NCBI GenBank assembly: GCA_002813285.1
Contig: PHTZ01000001.1
Location: forward strand, 124,001-188,000
DNA from: Flavobacteriaceae bacterium MAR_2009_75
GTDB lineage: Bacteria > Bacteroidota > Bacteroidia > Flavobacteriales > Flavobacteriaceae
DNA: 64,000 nucleotides
Reading direction: 5' to 3'
This document shows, piece by piece, positions 1 through 8,477 of this stretch. The position numbers and the translations under genes are program-made. Every line of letters starts with the position of its first letter. Within the stretch, counting starts at the first letter, position 1. The notes below the pieces were generated by a model. It ran no database searches, was not told the DNA's origin, and saw only the letters and a list, made by a program, of their open reading frames with translations.

Positions 1-54
1 TTGTGCCCTCAAATAATCTAGGGCATTTTCAGAGCTCTTATCTGTGTTATCTAT

Positions 55-435
55 ATGGCTTTTTTAAAACGTTTAGGGTTTTACCTCGTCGGCTTATCCA
101 TCGGCATAGTTTTTCTCACCTTTTTTCTTAAAAAAAAGTCTGAGGATACCGGTGCTGAATTTTGCTACTTCCCAAATTGCAGGGCGTTAAAAGACCTACG
201 ATCAAAACCCATTAGCTTTTCAGACAATGTCAGCCAATTGATGAAAACTAGAAAATTAGACACCTTGGATATTACCCGATTCTTAAAAGAAGGTAACGTT
301 GATTTTGGGCAAAGTGATACAAAATCCAATCCATGCAAAATATATATCGTAGAGGGAGAATTAAAGAACAATCAAGCCATTTTACAATTTAAAAATTGCC
401 GGGATAGAGTTGTTCTTGAAGAAATAAACAACTAA
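55..435 (+). CDS. Small membrane-anchored protein, DUF4258-like
   Basis: Predicted 126-residue protein of unknown function. Residues about 7-25 form one hydrophobic segment preceded by lysine and arginine, so it is probably an inner-membrane anchor with the rest soluble. The soluble part has four cysteines (C37, C42, C94, C115) and a pattern (ALKDLR, TLDITRFLKEG, NPCKIYIVEG) that I associate with flavobacterial DUF4258 proteins; that family has no established role. It converges on the proline dehydrogenase gene with a five-base gap. Nothing upstream in the window indicates an operon. Confidence 0.75.
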   Translation: MAFLKRLGFYLVGLSIGIVFLTFFLKKKSEDTGAEFCYFPNCRALKDLRSKPISFSDNVSQLMKTRKLDTLDITRFLKEGNVDFGQSDTKSNPCKIYIVEGELKNNQAILQFKNCRDRVVLEEINN

Positions 436-440
436 GATTT

Positions 441-1607
441 CTATATTTTTCTTCTTTTACGTTCTTTTTCCAGTAAATTCAACTCTCTGGTGGTTTGCCC
501 CGCCACCGAAGTGTTTTCATCAGCTCTACGTATAAGATAGGGCATTACATCTCTTACCGGACCGAACGGAAGATATTTTGCTACCTTGTACCCTTTGTCG
601 GCAAGATTAAACGAAATATGGTCACTCATTCCGTACAGTTGACCGAACCATATGCGGCTATCACTATTTTCAACCCCTTTTTCGGCCATTAGTTCCATCA
701 AACGATAACAACTATTTTCATTATGGGTGCCGGCGAAAATCTCTATAGTGTCTAGATAATCTATCATATAAGTTATAGCATTATCAAAATTGGTATCGGT
801 TTCCTTTTTTGAGGCACAAATGGGGGTAGCATACCCTTTTTCTTCAGCCCGTTCATTCTCCTTTTCCATATAAGCGCCACGAACGACCTTAAAGCCAATT
901 TTAAAACTTTCTTCCTCGGCTTTTTTATGTAGCCTTTTCAGGTAGTCCATCCTATCCCAACGGTACATTTGCAAAGTATTGAACACTATGGCCTTTTCTT
1001 TATTATACTTGCGCATCATATCTTCTACCAAAAGATCGGCGGCATCTTGGATCCAACTTTCTTCAGCATCGATTAATAAAGAAACGCCCAGGTCATGAGC
1101 CTTCTTACATGTTCTATCAAAGCGATTGATTACCCTCTGCCATTCTGCTTTCTCTTCGTCAGTTAGTGTTTTTCCCTTATTAACTTTATGAAATAACGAG
1201 AAACGACCGTAACCTGTAGGTTTGAAAACAGCGAAAGGTATTGCATCTTTTTCCTTTACGAAATCGAGCACTTTCAATATCATTTCCAATGCATCGTCTA
1301 GAGGATCTTCGGTATCTTTACCTTCTACCGAATAATCTAATACCGAACATACATTCTTCTCATACATTCTATCGACGGTAGGCAAACAATCAAATTCGTT
1401 TACACCTCCACAAAAGTGGTCAAAAACAGTAGCCCTAATTAATTTCTCTACTGGCAAATGAGTTTTTATTGCAAAATTGGTCAATGTCTTACCAATGCGA
1501 ACCAAAGGTTCGTTTGCAATCATTTTAAATAAAAAATATGCACGCTCCAACTCTGAATCGGTCTTCAAGGCAAATGCGGTTGCGGTATCTTCAAATATTC
1601 TTTTCAT
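441..1607 (-). CDS. Proline dehydrogenase (FAD-dependent)
   Basis: Oxidises L-proline to delta-1-pyrroline-5-carboxylate with FAD as acceptor, the first step of proline catabolism; electrons normally go to the quinone pool. The 388-residue protein is a stand-alone PRODH barrel and not a PutA fusion. Visible family motifs are LIDAEESW (178-185), KVVRGAYME (240-248), FAGTHNENS (291-299) and the C-terminal YLPFGPVRDVMPYLIRRA (345-362), whose arginines bind the substrate carboxylate. A TATATTTG sequence on the minus strand (1636-1629), 22 bases before the start codon, resembles the Bacteroidota -7 element, but no well-spaced TTTG lies upstream of it. The gene is divergent from aroB. Confidence 0.93.
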   Translation of the reverse strand: MKRIFEDTATAFALKTDSELERAYFLFKMIANEPLVRIGKTLTNFAIKTHLPVEKLIRATVFDHFCGGVNEFDCLPTVDRMYEKNVCSVLDYSVEGKDTEDPLDDALEMILKVLDFVKEKDAIPFAVFKPTGYGRFSLFHKVNKGKTLTDEEKAEWQRVINRFDRTCKKAHDLGVSLLIDAEESWIQDAADLLVEDMMRKYNKEKAIVFNTLQMYRWDRMDYLKRLHKKAEEESFKIGFKVVRGAYMEKENERAEEKGYATPICASKKETDTNFDNAITYMIDYLDTIEIFAGTHNENSCYRLMELMAEKGVENSDSRIWFGQLYGMSDHISFNLADKGYKVAKYLPFGPVRDVMPYLIRRADENTSVAGQTTRELNLLEKERKRRKI

Positions 1608-1735
1608 TACAGCAAGTTAAAATGGGGGCAAATATAAAGACACAAAATCTATTCTTAGCCCAAAAAATATCCTTTATTTTGTACTTAACATTTTATAAAG
1701 ATTTAAGCCCTCGGGCCGTACTAATTTGAGTTCTA

Positions 1736-2800
1736 ATGCAATCAATTACTTCTTCTTCATACGCCGTACATTTTAATCAAAGAGCTTACGATGCGCTTAA
1801 CGAACATTTGTCAAACAAATCATACTCTAAAATATTCATCATTGTAGATGAAAACACCCATGAGCACTGTCTTGCAGGGTTTATGACTTATATTCAAGGG
1901 GATTATAATTTTGAAATCATCGAACTTGAATCGGGCGAAGAAAATAAAAATATTGATACGTGTACTCAAGTATGGAATGTTCTTTCAGAATTGGATGGTG
2001 ACCGCAAGAGTCTTGTTATCAATTTAGGAGGAGGGGTAATTACCGACTTAGGCGGATTTGTTGCTTCAACCTTCAAGAGGGGCATTGCTTTCATAAACGT
2101 ACCTACCACACTACTCTCGATGGTCGATGCGTCGGTCGGAGGTAAAACGGGTGTAGATCTCGGAACCCTAAAAAATCAGATAGGCGTTATCAACCAACCG
2201 GAGATGGTACTGGTGGTCTCTGATTTCTTGAAAACCCTGGAAGAGCGTCAATTGCTGAGCGGTTTTGCAGAAATGCTCAAGCACGGCCTTATTCAGAGCG
2301 AAACGTACTGGAACGACCTTAAAGAAATTTCTAATTTCGCATTGATCGATGAATTAATATATGAATCGGTAAAAATCAAAAACGAGGTGGTTCTTGAAGA
2401 CCCCACAGAGCAAAACCTGAGGAAAATACTTAATTATGGCCATACACTTGGTCACGCCATAGAATCTTATTTTTTAGAAAATGTTACGAAAGAAAGTTTG
2501 CTTCATGGTGAAGCTATTGCTATCGGCATGATATTGGAGGCCTATTTATCAAAGGAGTTGACAGGCTTATCAGACAATTCACTAAACGATATTAAGTCTA
2601 CCTTTTTAAAAAGATATAAAAAGGTAGAATTTTCAAAAGATGATATCAAAGCAATTCTGTCACTCTTAAAATTCGATAAGAAAAACTCTCACGGCAATGT
2701 CAACTTTGTGCTCCTTAAAAGCTTGGGTGAGCCCGTAATTGATATCATTGTTCCTGATAATTTATACTTCGAAGCATTTGCATACTACGCCGAAGACTAA
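1736..2800 (+). CDS. aroB: 3-dehydroquinate synthase
   Basis: Second step of the shikimate pathway: converts DAHP to 3-dehydroquinate using NAD and a divalent metal in the cytoplasm. The 354 residues match the family length. Clear landmarks are the glycine-rich NAD loop GGGVITDLGGF (98-108), the PTTLLSMVDASVGGKTGVD stretch (123-141), and metal ligands E179 (FAEMLKHG), H240 (GHTLGHAIE) and H257 (LHGEAIAIG). The gene stands alone, divergent from proline dehydrogenase and followed by a small acidic protein 127 bases later. The ATG chosen is the only one ahead of the conserved N-terminal strand. Confidence 0.96.
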   Translation: MQSITSSSYAVHFNQRAYDALNEHLSNKSYSKIFIIVDENTHEHCLAGFMTYIQGDYNFEIIELESGEENKNIDTCTQVWNVLSELDGDRKSLVINLGGGVITDLGGFVASTFKRGIAFINVPTTLLSMVDASVGGKTGVDLGTLKNQIGVINQPEMVLVVSDFLKTLEERQLLSGFAEMLKHGLIQSETYWNDLKEISNFALIDELIYESVKIKNEVVLEDPTEQNLRKILNYGHTLGHAIESYFLENVTKESLLHGEAIAIGMILEAYLSKELTGLSDNSLNDIKSTFLKRYKKVEFSKDDIKAILSLLKFDKKNSHGNVNFVLLKSLGEPVIDIIVPDNLYFEAFAYYAED

Positions 2801-2927
2801 CTTCATATACTTAAACTTACCGTTTACAACTCTTTGGTTTATAGCTAGGTAAAATTGCATAGATTAGGTTATAATTAAAAAAAACCATTATCTACCTCGA
2901 TTTTTATCGAACAAAACCTATTTAGCC

Positions 2928-3257
2928 ATGCTCCGAAAATTAATTGATTACAAGAAATTAGACCACGCTTTAGCCGCCCTATTAATTGAAAGCTATCCTG
3001 ATGGCTATGGTGATGATGACATCATCATATTTAAAAATCTGAAGGGTGATACCGTTGAAGCCGTAGAAATTAAGACCGATGATACTATCTATTTAGTTAA
3101 GATAAGTAAGAGCTTGGCTAAATTTATCTCTGATTTTGATGACAATATAGAAAAGGAACTGAAATCAAAACCAGAAGGGGTTTTAGAAGAAAGTGAGGCT
3201 CAAACTTATGATACGGACATGGACCCCGATATTGAGTTTGAAGACGACTTAGATTAA
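2928..3257 (+). CDS. Small acidic protein of unknown function
   Basis: Predicted 109-residue soluble protein without signal peptide or membrane segment. The first 70 residues alternate charged and hydrophobic positions consistent with a small alpha/beta fold. The last 40 are strongly acidic (many D and E) and are probably disordered. I do not recognise a domain. It ends exactly where the convergent YihY gene ends (3257/3258), leaving no room for a separate terminator. The ATG is followed by a continuous frame, and codon use looks like that of its neighbours, so it is probably a real gene. Confidence 0.7.
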   Translation: MLRKLIDYKKLDHALAALLIESYPDGYGDDDIIIFKNLKGDTVEAVEIKTDDTIYLVKISKSLAKFISDFDDNIEKELKSKPEGVLEESEAQTYDTDMDPDIEFEDDLD

Positions 3258-4157
3258 TTACACTTCTTTTTGTTTATGTTTTGGCAGGGCATTTTCATTG
3301 GGTTCTACCTTCTCTTCAATATGATTTGCATATTGAAAAGTAAATTCCGACCCGAAAAACATAATTAGACAGGTGTAGTAAACCCAAAGTAGTATTAAAA
3401 CTACCGAGGAAGCTCCACCATACACAGAAGTGGGGTCACTGGTAGAAAAATAGTACCCCAACATATATTCACCCAATAGAAAGAGAACAGTAGTAAGTGC
3501 CGCCCCTAAAAATGTCGTTTTCCACCTTATATGAATATCCGGCAACAATCTAAACAAAGCAGCAAAAAGACCTGTAATCACACAAAAAGGAAGCAATAGG
3601 CTAAAGAAAGTAGCAATAACAACAGCAATATCGGGCGCAAAAGCACTGATATAAGTACTCAAAGCTTTTAATACCACAGATAGAACTAGGGAAATAAGAA
3701 ATAAGAAACCCAGAACCAGAACCATACCGAACGAAATAACCCGATCACGCAACATCTGCAGCCAGACTGTTTTTTTTGATTCTACGTTCCAAATATCGTT
3801 CATAGCCTTTTTTAACCGCACAAATACACCTGTAGCACCGAAAAGAAGCATACCCACACCGATAACTACGGTAATTGTAGAACCTTCGTTTAGAGATGCA
3901 TTGGCAATCATACCTTCTATAGCCTCAGAAACCCCTTCACCGATCAGTCCACCGATTTTATCAACAATTTTACCCCTCACCGCTTCTACACCATAAATAG
4001 AACCCGCAATCCAGGCAACCAACATTAATAGAGAAGGTAAAGAGAATAGAGCGTAGTAAGCTACAATCGCACTATTACCGAATGGGTCATTATCAACCCA
4101 AGATAGACCGGTTTTTTTTAATAATGACCAAAATAACTTTAACTTTTCTAAAATCAT
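3258..4157 (-). CDS. YihY/BrkB family inner-membrane protein
   Basis: A 299-residue polytopic membrane protein of the YihY/virulence factor BrkB family. Hydrophobic segments are near residues 30-55, 90-115, 135-165, 180-210, 215-240 and 245-270, giving about six helices. Motifs seen are NSAIVAYYALFSLPSLLML near the N-terminus, GATGVFVRLKKAMNDIWNV in the middle and YGGASSVVLILLWVYY near the end. Members were once called ribonuclease BN, but that activity belongs to another protein and the function remains uncertain. The start codon overlaps the DinB stop by four bases (ATGA type), so the two genes are translationally coupled. Confidence 0.88.
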   Translation of the reverse strand: MILEKLKLFWSLLKKTGLSWVDNDPFGNSAIVAYYALFSLPSLLMLVAWIAGSIYGVEAVRGKIVDKIGGLIGEGVSEAIEGMIANASLNEGSTITVVIGVGMLLFGATGVFVRLKKAMNDIWNVESKKTVWLQMLRDRVISFGMVLVLGFLFLISLVLSVVLKALSTYISAFAPDIAVVIATFFSLLLPFCVITGLFAALFRLLPDIHIRWKTTFLGAALTTVLFLLGEYMLGYYFSTSDPTSVYGGASSVVLILLWVYYTCLIMFFGSEFTFQYANHIEEKVEPNENALPKHKQKEV

Positions 4158-4669
4158 AAATAACGTTCACGAAGTATATTTCTATGGTGTCTTTGATGTC
4201 CACATATTGCAAAACCCACAGCACCAGCACTCCACTCTAAATTGCTTGCAACACCCTTTAGCCTTAATACTTCATCATCTAGGTTCTCAAAAAGATGTAT
4301 TGTAGAATTTCTCACCGCCTTGTATTCTGCAATTACACTTTCTTTAGAGCGTTGATTGGCATTTGAATAAGGTACATAATCATCTTGCTCAAACCCAGGC
4401 AATGAAGTTTTATCTCCTCTGGAAAATCGTAAAGCACGGTATTGGAACACACGTTCAGAATCAATGATGTGGACTAATACTTCCGCTATAGACCATTTAC
4501 CTTCAGCATATCTGTAAGACATTTTATCATCGGATATACTCTCAATAAATCTGGGGAAATTTTTCAGTTGACGCTTCAGCATATCAAGCAAATCTACATC
4601 ATCTAAAAGGTCGATATAGTTTTTATAGAATGGATACGGGGCATCAAATTTTAGTTCGGACATTCTCAT
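4154..4669 (-). CDS. DinB-family (DUF664-like) metal-binding protein
   Basis: About 171 residues, a four-helix DinB-like fold. Conserved features include WSIAEVLVHIIDSERVFQYRALRFSRGD with the first metal histidine, and the C-terminal GHQRHHRNILRERYL carrying two more. Members bind Ni or Zn; several are thiol-dependent transferases, but the substrate here cannot be told. The frame extends upstream to an ATG at 4696, but that start would lie inside the T-run of the lrp terminator (4682-4713), so the ATG at 4669 (or 4663) is chosen. It is coupled to the downstream yihY gene by a four-base overlap. Confidence 0.82.
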   Translation of the reverse strand: MRMSELKFDAPYPFYKNYIDLLDDVDLLDMLKRQLKNFPRFIESISDDKMSYRYAEGKWSIAEVLVHIIDSERVFQYRALRFSRGDKTSLPGFEQDDYVPYSNANQRSKESVIAEYKAVRNSTIHLFENLDDEVLRLKGVASNLEWSAGAVGFAICGHQRHHRNILRERYL

Positions 4670-4681
4670 ACAGACGAAGCT

Positions 4682-4713
4682 AAAAAAAAATCCCAAGCGA
4701 TATGCTCGGGATT
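4682..4713 (-). terminator. Rho-independent terminator of the Lrp-type gene
   Basis: On the minus strand a 10-bp stem with one G-U pair (4713-4704 against 4698-4689) and a 5-base loop is followed directly by a run of nine T residues (4690-4682). On the plus strand the same stem has an A-C mismatch, so it is directional. It separates the Lrp gene from the DinB-yihY pair and argues against the earlier DinB start. Confidence 0.8.
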
Positions 4714-4739
4714 GAATAAATTAAAAACGTTATTGCTAT

Positions 4740-5219
4740 TTACAATTCGTTAAAAATCATATGCATTAAACGTTTCTTATCATTTATGCTTTCCTCTAAC
4801 GAAATCATCGTCTCAGTTCTGCTAATACCATCTATATCATCTATCTTGAATATAATGTTCTTAGCATGATTGGTATCTTTTGCCCTGATTTTACAGAAAA
4901 TATTAAATTTTCCGGTGGTGATATGAGCAACCGTAACGTTTGGAATTTCCTCTAAACGCTCCAAAACGAATTTAGTCTGATGGGTTTTTTCCAAAAAGAT
5001 ACCCACATATGCGATAAACGCGTAACCGAGTTTAACATAATCTAAAGTCAAAGAAGAGCCCTTTATGATACCGGCTTCTTCCATTTTTTTAACCCTCACA
5101 TGCACAGTACCCGCAGAAATCAATAGCTTTTTCGCAATGTCTGTAAAGGGAGTTCTGGTATTGTCTATCAACATATCCAGAATCTGATGATCAATTTCGT
5201 CTAATTTTACTTTTCCCAT
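4740..5219 (-). CDS. Lrp/AsnC family transcriptional regulator
   Basis: A 159-residue feast/famine regulator. Residues 5-60 form the N-terminal winged helix-turn-helix (LDEIDHQILDMLIDNTRTPFTDIAKKL, then SAGTVHVRVKKMEEAGII). Residues about 65-150 form the RAM effector domain that binds an amino acid and drives oligomerisation (FIAYVGIFL, VTVAHITTGKFNIFCKI). Length and layout are standard. It has its own terminator, and the regulon is not evident; the nearest metabolic gene it could sense for is the divergent-lying proline or peptide metabolism of the region, which is speculation. Confidence 0.93.
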   Translation of the reverse strand: MGKVKLDEIDHQILDMLIDNTRTPFTDIAKKLLISAGTVHVRVKKMEEAGIIKGSSLTLDYVKLGYAFIAYVGIFLEKTHQTKFVLERLEEIPNVTVAHITTGKFNIFCKIRAKDTNHAKNIIFKIDDIDGISRTETMISLEESINDKKRLMHMIFNEL

Positions 5220-5311
5220 AATGGTTAGAATTTCAGCAAAAATAAAAAATTATAAAATAAAACGCATCAAAACTTCATTTTTTATAACAAAACCGTAACG
5301 AAAACGTTTTT

Positions 5312-6448
5312 TTAAGATAAACTATCAAAAATTGGTCTCAATTCTGAATAATAAAATTGCTCTTTAAGTTTCTGTAAATCACTCTCAATAGCACAATCAA
5401 AAACTTGATGGGCATAATATTTTTGCCCTGATTCAAACTCGAATAAAACAGGGGTAAAATGTATAGTTTCACCTTGTAAAACTTCCCTGAATAAAAAAGC
5501 TATGTCACCATAAGTTTCTAACTCAGGCCAATTGACTTGTGGATTTTTAACAAGAATATCAACAAACGACTTTTGATTTTCAGGTATTTCAAAATAATCA
5601 TTCACCTCGTATTGAGCTTCTTTATTATCTGATATAACATTTAATGCGGTTAAGAGAGAATAGAAAATATACTGTCTGGTTTCTTCTCTTTGATAGTCGT
5701 TGGGGCTATGCCCTGATTCGAATAAAATTGTAGGTACATCTAGCATTTGAAAGGTGTCACCAACACAATTGGCATTAAAACTGTCATCATACCGACCTAC
5801 TCTATTCGGTATAATTCTCTGCAAAACCTCATTCATGGCCACTATTAATTTCATACTTGTAGCTCTTGAATTCGATATCGAACGTTCTTCGTCATGGGCA
5901 GGAGCCAAAAAAGATACTGTTGCAGGTTCTGAAGTTTGCCCCACATTGAATATGGTACGTTGGTCATGTAAATTGAAACAATAATCAGGCTTGACCATAG
6001 TAAAGGCCTTTCTCAGAACCAAGCTTTCGGGTTGGGTTTTTTCTTGAGCATCTCTGTTCAAATCTATTTCATTGGCGTTAACTCTTGTGTATGCTTCTGC
6101 ACCATCAGGGTTGAGCATGGGTATAATCGAAATAGTACAATTATCTAGAAAATTTATGCAGAGTTCAGGTCTCTCGACAACCAAATTAATCAGGTCAAAA
6201 ACAGCTTTAGTTGTGGTTGATTCATTACCGTGCATTTGAGACCACATTAAAATTTTGATCGGGCCAGAGCCAAATGTTATCATTTCAATGGAACGATTTT
6301 GAACGGACTTCCCAATTTTCTCAACTTTAAAGTCATCGTTTAGTTGGTTGACTATACGTGAAATTTTATTATGTGTGATGTATCGACCGTGTAAATCTGT
6401 ATTCTTAATTGAGTGGTATTCCTTAAAGGAAAGGTTCATATTCTTCAT
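5312..6448 (-). CDS. M14-family zinc carboxypeptidase
   Basis: A 378-residue zinc exopeptidase or amidase of the M14 family. With the start at 6448 the zinc ligands are H73 and E76 in SQMHGNESTT and H161 in FNLHDQR. NPDG (113-116) and DLNRD (129-133) carry the substrate-binding arginine region, and E244 in LFESGHSPND fits the catalytic glutamate. There is no signal peptide, so it is probably cytoplasmic, possibly acting on modified peptides or amino acids. The frame extends to 6517, but that extension runs through two operator-like repeats, so the ATG at 6448 (or 6439) is preferred. It is divergent from an XRE regulator that may control it. Confidence 0.86.
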   Translation of the reverse strand: MKNMNLSFKEYHSIKNTDLHGRYITHNKISRIVNQLNDDFKVEKIGKSVQNRSIEMITFGSGPIKILMWSQMHGNESTTTKAVFDLINLVVERPELCINFLDNCTISIIPMLNPDGAEAYTRVNANEIDLNRDAQEKTQPESLVLRKAFTMVKPDYCFNLHDQRTIFNVGQTSEPATVSFLAPAHDEERSISNSRATSMKLIVAMNEVLQRIIPNRVGRYDDSFNANCVGDTFQMLDVPTILFESGHSPNDYQREETRQYIFYSLLTALNVISDNKEAQYEVNDYFEIPENQKSFVDILVKNPQVNWPELETYGDIAFLFREVLQGETIHFTPVLFEFESGQKYYAHQVFDCAIESDLQKLKEQFYYSELRPIFDSLS

Positions 6449-6454
6449 CTTTAG

Positions 6455-6555
6455 TTTACAAAAGTAAGTTCTTAATATTTTACAATTGTAACCTCTTTTA
6501 TATACATTTGTAAACAAATTTTTGTGCTATCTTATCTCTTTATTACATTTGTAAA
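6455..6555. promoter_or_regulatory. Four operator-like inverted repeats TTTAC-N4-GTAAA
   Basis: Four imperfect palindromes of the form TTTAC-N4-GTAAA lie at 6455-6468, 6479-6492, 6501-6514 and 6542-6555. Their centres are 24, 22 and 41 bases apart; the first two intervals are close to two helical turns. A fifth copy covers the start codon of the XRE gene (6723-6736). This is the usual layout of an operator array for a small helix-turn-helix repressor. The repeats are read directly from the sequence; their recognition by the adjacent regulator is inference. The rest of the 280-base gap is AT-rich with nothing else recognised. Confidence 0.6.
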
Positions 6556-6722
6556 ACCATCTCAAAAACGATACGAGCAGTTATTCAATTAATATTGTTA
6601 CATAATTAAAAATCAATATTTTAAATACATCTATTTATAGCATTACATTTAATATTAAACATTTATTAATGCTATTATTCAATTTGAATCTAGTCCTTTT
6701 TAAAAAATACATACATATTATT

Positions 6723-6736
6723 TTTACAATGGTAAA
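6723..6736. promoter_or_regulatory. Fifth TTTAC-N4-GTAAA repeat over the XRE start codon
   Basis: Perfect inverted repeat TTTAC-AATG-GTAAA with the gene's ATG (6729-6731) at its centre. It matches the four upstream copies, and its position would let a bound repressor block its own translation or transcription start. This is suggestive of autoregulation but not proof. Confidence 0.5.
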
Positions 6737-7133
6737 CACATCTGATTTTATAGAGCGACTTGAACAGCTATTGAAATATTATGGTATGACCTCCTCTGGA
6801 TTTGCCGACCGAGTCGAAGTTCAACGGTCAAGTATTTCTCATCTTTTATCAGGTAGAAATAAGCCCAGTTTAGACTTTGTATTAAAAGTGGTAAAAGCTT
6901 TTCCTGAAGTAAATCTTTACTGGCTCTTAAATGGCAAGGGAACATTTCCATCGGACAACAATACTATTTCGCCTACTCTTCCTGATTCAGATCAAAAGGC
7001 AAACTTGAAATCAACAAAACAGGAAGCGAAAAGCATTGCTTCTTTTGAAAATAATTCAAATAAAAACATCGATAAAATCGTAATCTTTTACTCAGATGGT
7101 AGTTTTGAGGCTTATTCACACCATAATATGTAG
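6729..7133 (+). CDS. XRE-family helix-turn-helix regulator
   Basis: A 134-residue DNA-binding protein. Residues 5-70 are a Cro/C1-type helix-turn-helix (IERLEQLLKYYGMTSSGFADRV, then QRSSISHLLSGRNKPSLDFV and VNLYWLLNGKG). This N-terminal layout is typical of Bacteroidota XRE regulators. Residues 75-115 are polar and probably a linker, and the short C-terminus (KIVIFYSDGSFEAYSHH) looks like a beta hairpin. The frame could start at 6669, but the ATG at 6729 begins right before the first helix. Five operator-like repeats lie upstream and across its start, so it probably represses itself and perhaps the divergent M14 peptidase. Confidence 0.88.
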   Translation: MVNTSDFIERLEQLLKYYGMTSSGFADRVEVQRSSISHLLSGRNKPSLDFVLKVVKAFPEVNLYWLLNGKGTFPSDNNTISPTLPDSDQKANLKSTKQEAKSIASFENNSNKNIDKIVIFYSDGSFEAYSHHNM

Positions 7134-7196
7134 AACATATAATTTTAAAACCCACAAATCATTCTAACATCTCCCATATTTATTTATTTTGCACTA

Positions 7197-7574
7197 ATGA
7201 CTATAAAACACCTTTTAATTTCGGCGGTGCTTTGCACCTTGGTATCATGCTACCAGCCCGAAAGGAACTGCAAACCTTTCAAAAACGGGAAATTCTCTTT
7301 TACAACAACTATCGATGGTGAAGAAAAGACTACTACTTTCGTTAGGGAAGGCAATTTAGAGATAGATTTTTTTGATGGAAAATCAGATTCGTCATCGATA
7401 AGATGGATAAACGATTGTGAATACATCCTTAAAAAAATAAACCCAAAAAACAAGGCTGAAATGAAATCCATTCACATGAAAATATTGTCCACCACAGATA
7501 ATTCGTATACATTTGAGTATAACACCGTAGGTCAAAGCCAAAAGTTGCGTGGCGAGGCAATAAAGACCGATTAA
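7197..7574 (+). CDS. Small lipoprotein of unknown function
   Basis: A 125-residue predicted lipoprotein: hydrophobic signal with lipobox LVSC (cysteine at 18), then a soluble, beta-rich domain (KNGKFSFTTTIDGEEKTTTFVREGNLEIDFF). The repeating strand pattern suggests a lipocalin-like or small beta-barrel fold, but no family can be assigned with confidence. It ends 10 bases before the TerC start and is probably cotranscribed with it. It is likely located in the periplasm or outer membrane. Confidence 0.75.
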   Translation: MTIKHLLISAVLCTLVSCYQPERNCKPFKNGKFSFTTTIDGEEKTTTFVREGNLEIDFFDGKSDSSSIRWINDCEYILKKINPKNKAEMKSIHMKILSTTDNSYTFEYNTVGQSQKLRGEAIKTD

Positions 7575-7584
7575 TCACATAGTT

Positions 7585-8400
7585 ATGTTTGAAATTTTTG
7601 CTAGCCCCGATGCTTGGATAGCTCTGCTCACCCTAACCTTTTTAGAAATCGTCTTAGGCATAGACAATATTATCTTTATTTCAATAGCGGCCGGTAAGCT
7701 AGACCCTAGCCAACGGAAAAAGGCAACTAACATCGGTTTGGTATTGGCCATGGCTATGCGAATTATATTGCTTTTCGGCATTACCCTATTAACTGCGATG
7801 AAGAAACCGTTTTGGGTTATCGAGAGTAATTGGATTACTGGAGGCATCAGTGGTCAAGCCCTCATTCTATTTGCAGGCGGATTATTTCTACTATATAAGA
7901 GTACCCGTGAAATTCATGAAAAAGTTGAACATAAAGGCCACGATGAAGCAGAAGTAAAAAAAGGTCGAGCCACCACCCTTACAAAGGCTATTATTCAAAT
8001 TACACTTATTAATATCGTGTTCTCTTTTGACTCTATACTTACAGCTATCGGAATGACCAACGGCATATCACCAAACCCTAATGATGCTTTGGTATTGATG
8101 GTCGTAGCTGTGGTAATATCGGTAATTATCATGATGCTTTTCGCCAACCCTGTGGGCGAGTTCGTCAACAAACACCCTTCAATTCAAATTTTAGGATTAT
8201 CCTTTTTAATTCTAATTGGATTTATGCTGATTGCCGAAGCGGCCCATATCGGACACCTTATCGTTTTTGGCAATGAAGTGGGAACCATACCAAAAGGATA
8301 CCTTTACTTTTCGATTGCCTTCTCGTTACTAGTTGAGTTCTTAGACCTGAGAATGAAAAAGAATACCCGTTCAGAGATAAAGGAAATTATTGAAGAATAG
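7585..8400 (+). CDS. TerC-family integral membrane protein
   Basis: A 271-residue polytopic protein of the TerC family. Motifs are FLEIVLGIDNIIFISI near residues 19-34 and NIVFSFDSILTAIGMT near 147-162, whose acidic residues in the membrane are conserved in the family. About seven hydrophobic helices are visible, with a charged loop near 110-135 (STREIHEKVEHKGHDEAEVKKGR). Relatives such as Alx and MeeF/YceF-type proteins export Mn(II) to protect secreted metalloenzymes; the substrate here is inferred. It follows the small lipoprotein gene and ends at a strong bidirectional terminator. Confidence 0.9.
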   Translation: MFEIFASPDAWIALLTLTFLEIVLGIDNIIFISIAAGKLDPSQRKKATNIGLVLAMAMRIILLFGITLLTAMKKPFWVIESNWITGGISGQALILFAGGLFLLYKSTREIHEKVEHKGHDEAEVKKGRATTLTKAIIQITLINIVFSFDSILTAIGMTNGISPNPNDALVLMVVAVVISVIIMMLFANPVGEFVNKHPSIQILGLSFLILIGFMLIAEAAHIGHLIVFGNEVGTIPKGYLYFSIAFSLLVEFLDLRMKKNTRSEIKEIIEE

Positions 8401-8420
8401 CTTAAAATATTTATTTTAAA

Positions 8421-8465
8421 ATATAAAAGAGCCTCGTATTCAATCAATACGAGGCTCTTTTATAT
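8421..8465. terminator. Bidirectional terminator between TerC and desaturase-like genes
   Basis: Perfect 20-bp inverted repeat (8421-8440 and 8446-8465) with a 5-base loop. The core is GAGCCTCGTATT, flanked by A-runs on the left and T-runs on the right. It serves both converging genes. Confidence 0.88.
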
Positions 8466-8477
8466 GTTTTAAAAAGT

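Noticed and set aside
5301-5310. Palindrome AAAACGTTTT between the M14 peptidase and the Lrp gene
   Set aside because: A single short AT-rich palindrome near the stop of the peptidase gene; no second copy or promoter supports an operator.
6455-6736. Repeats near the XRE gene considered as a CRISPR array
   Set aside because: The units are 14-base inverted repeats with unequal spacing, no spacers of constant length, and no cas genes.
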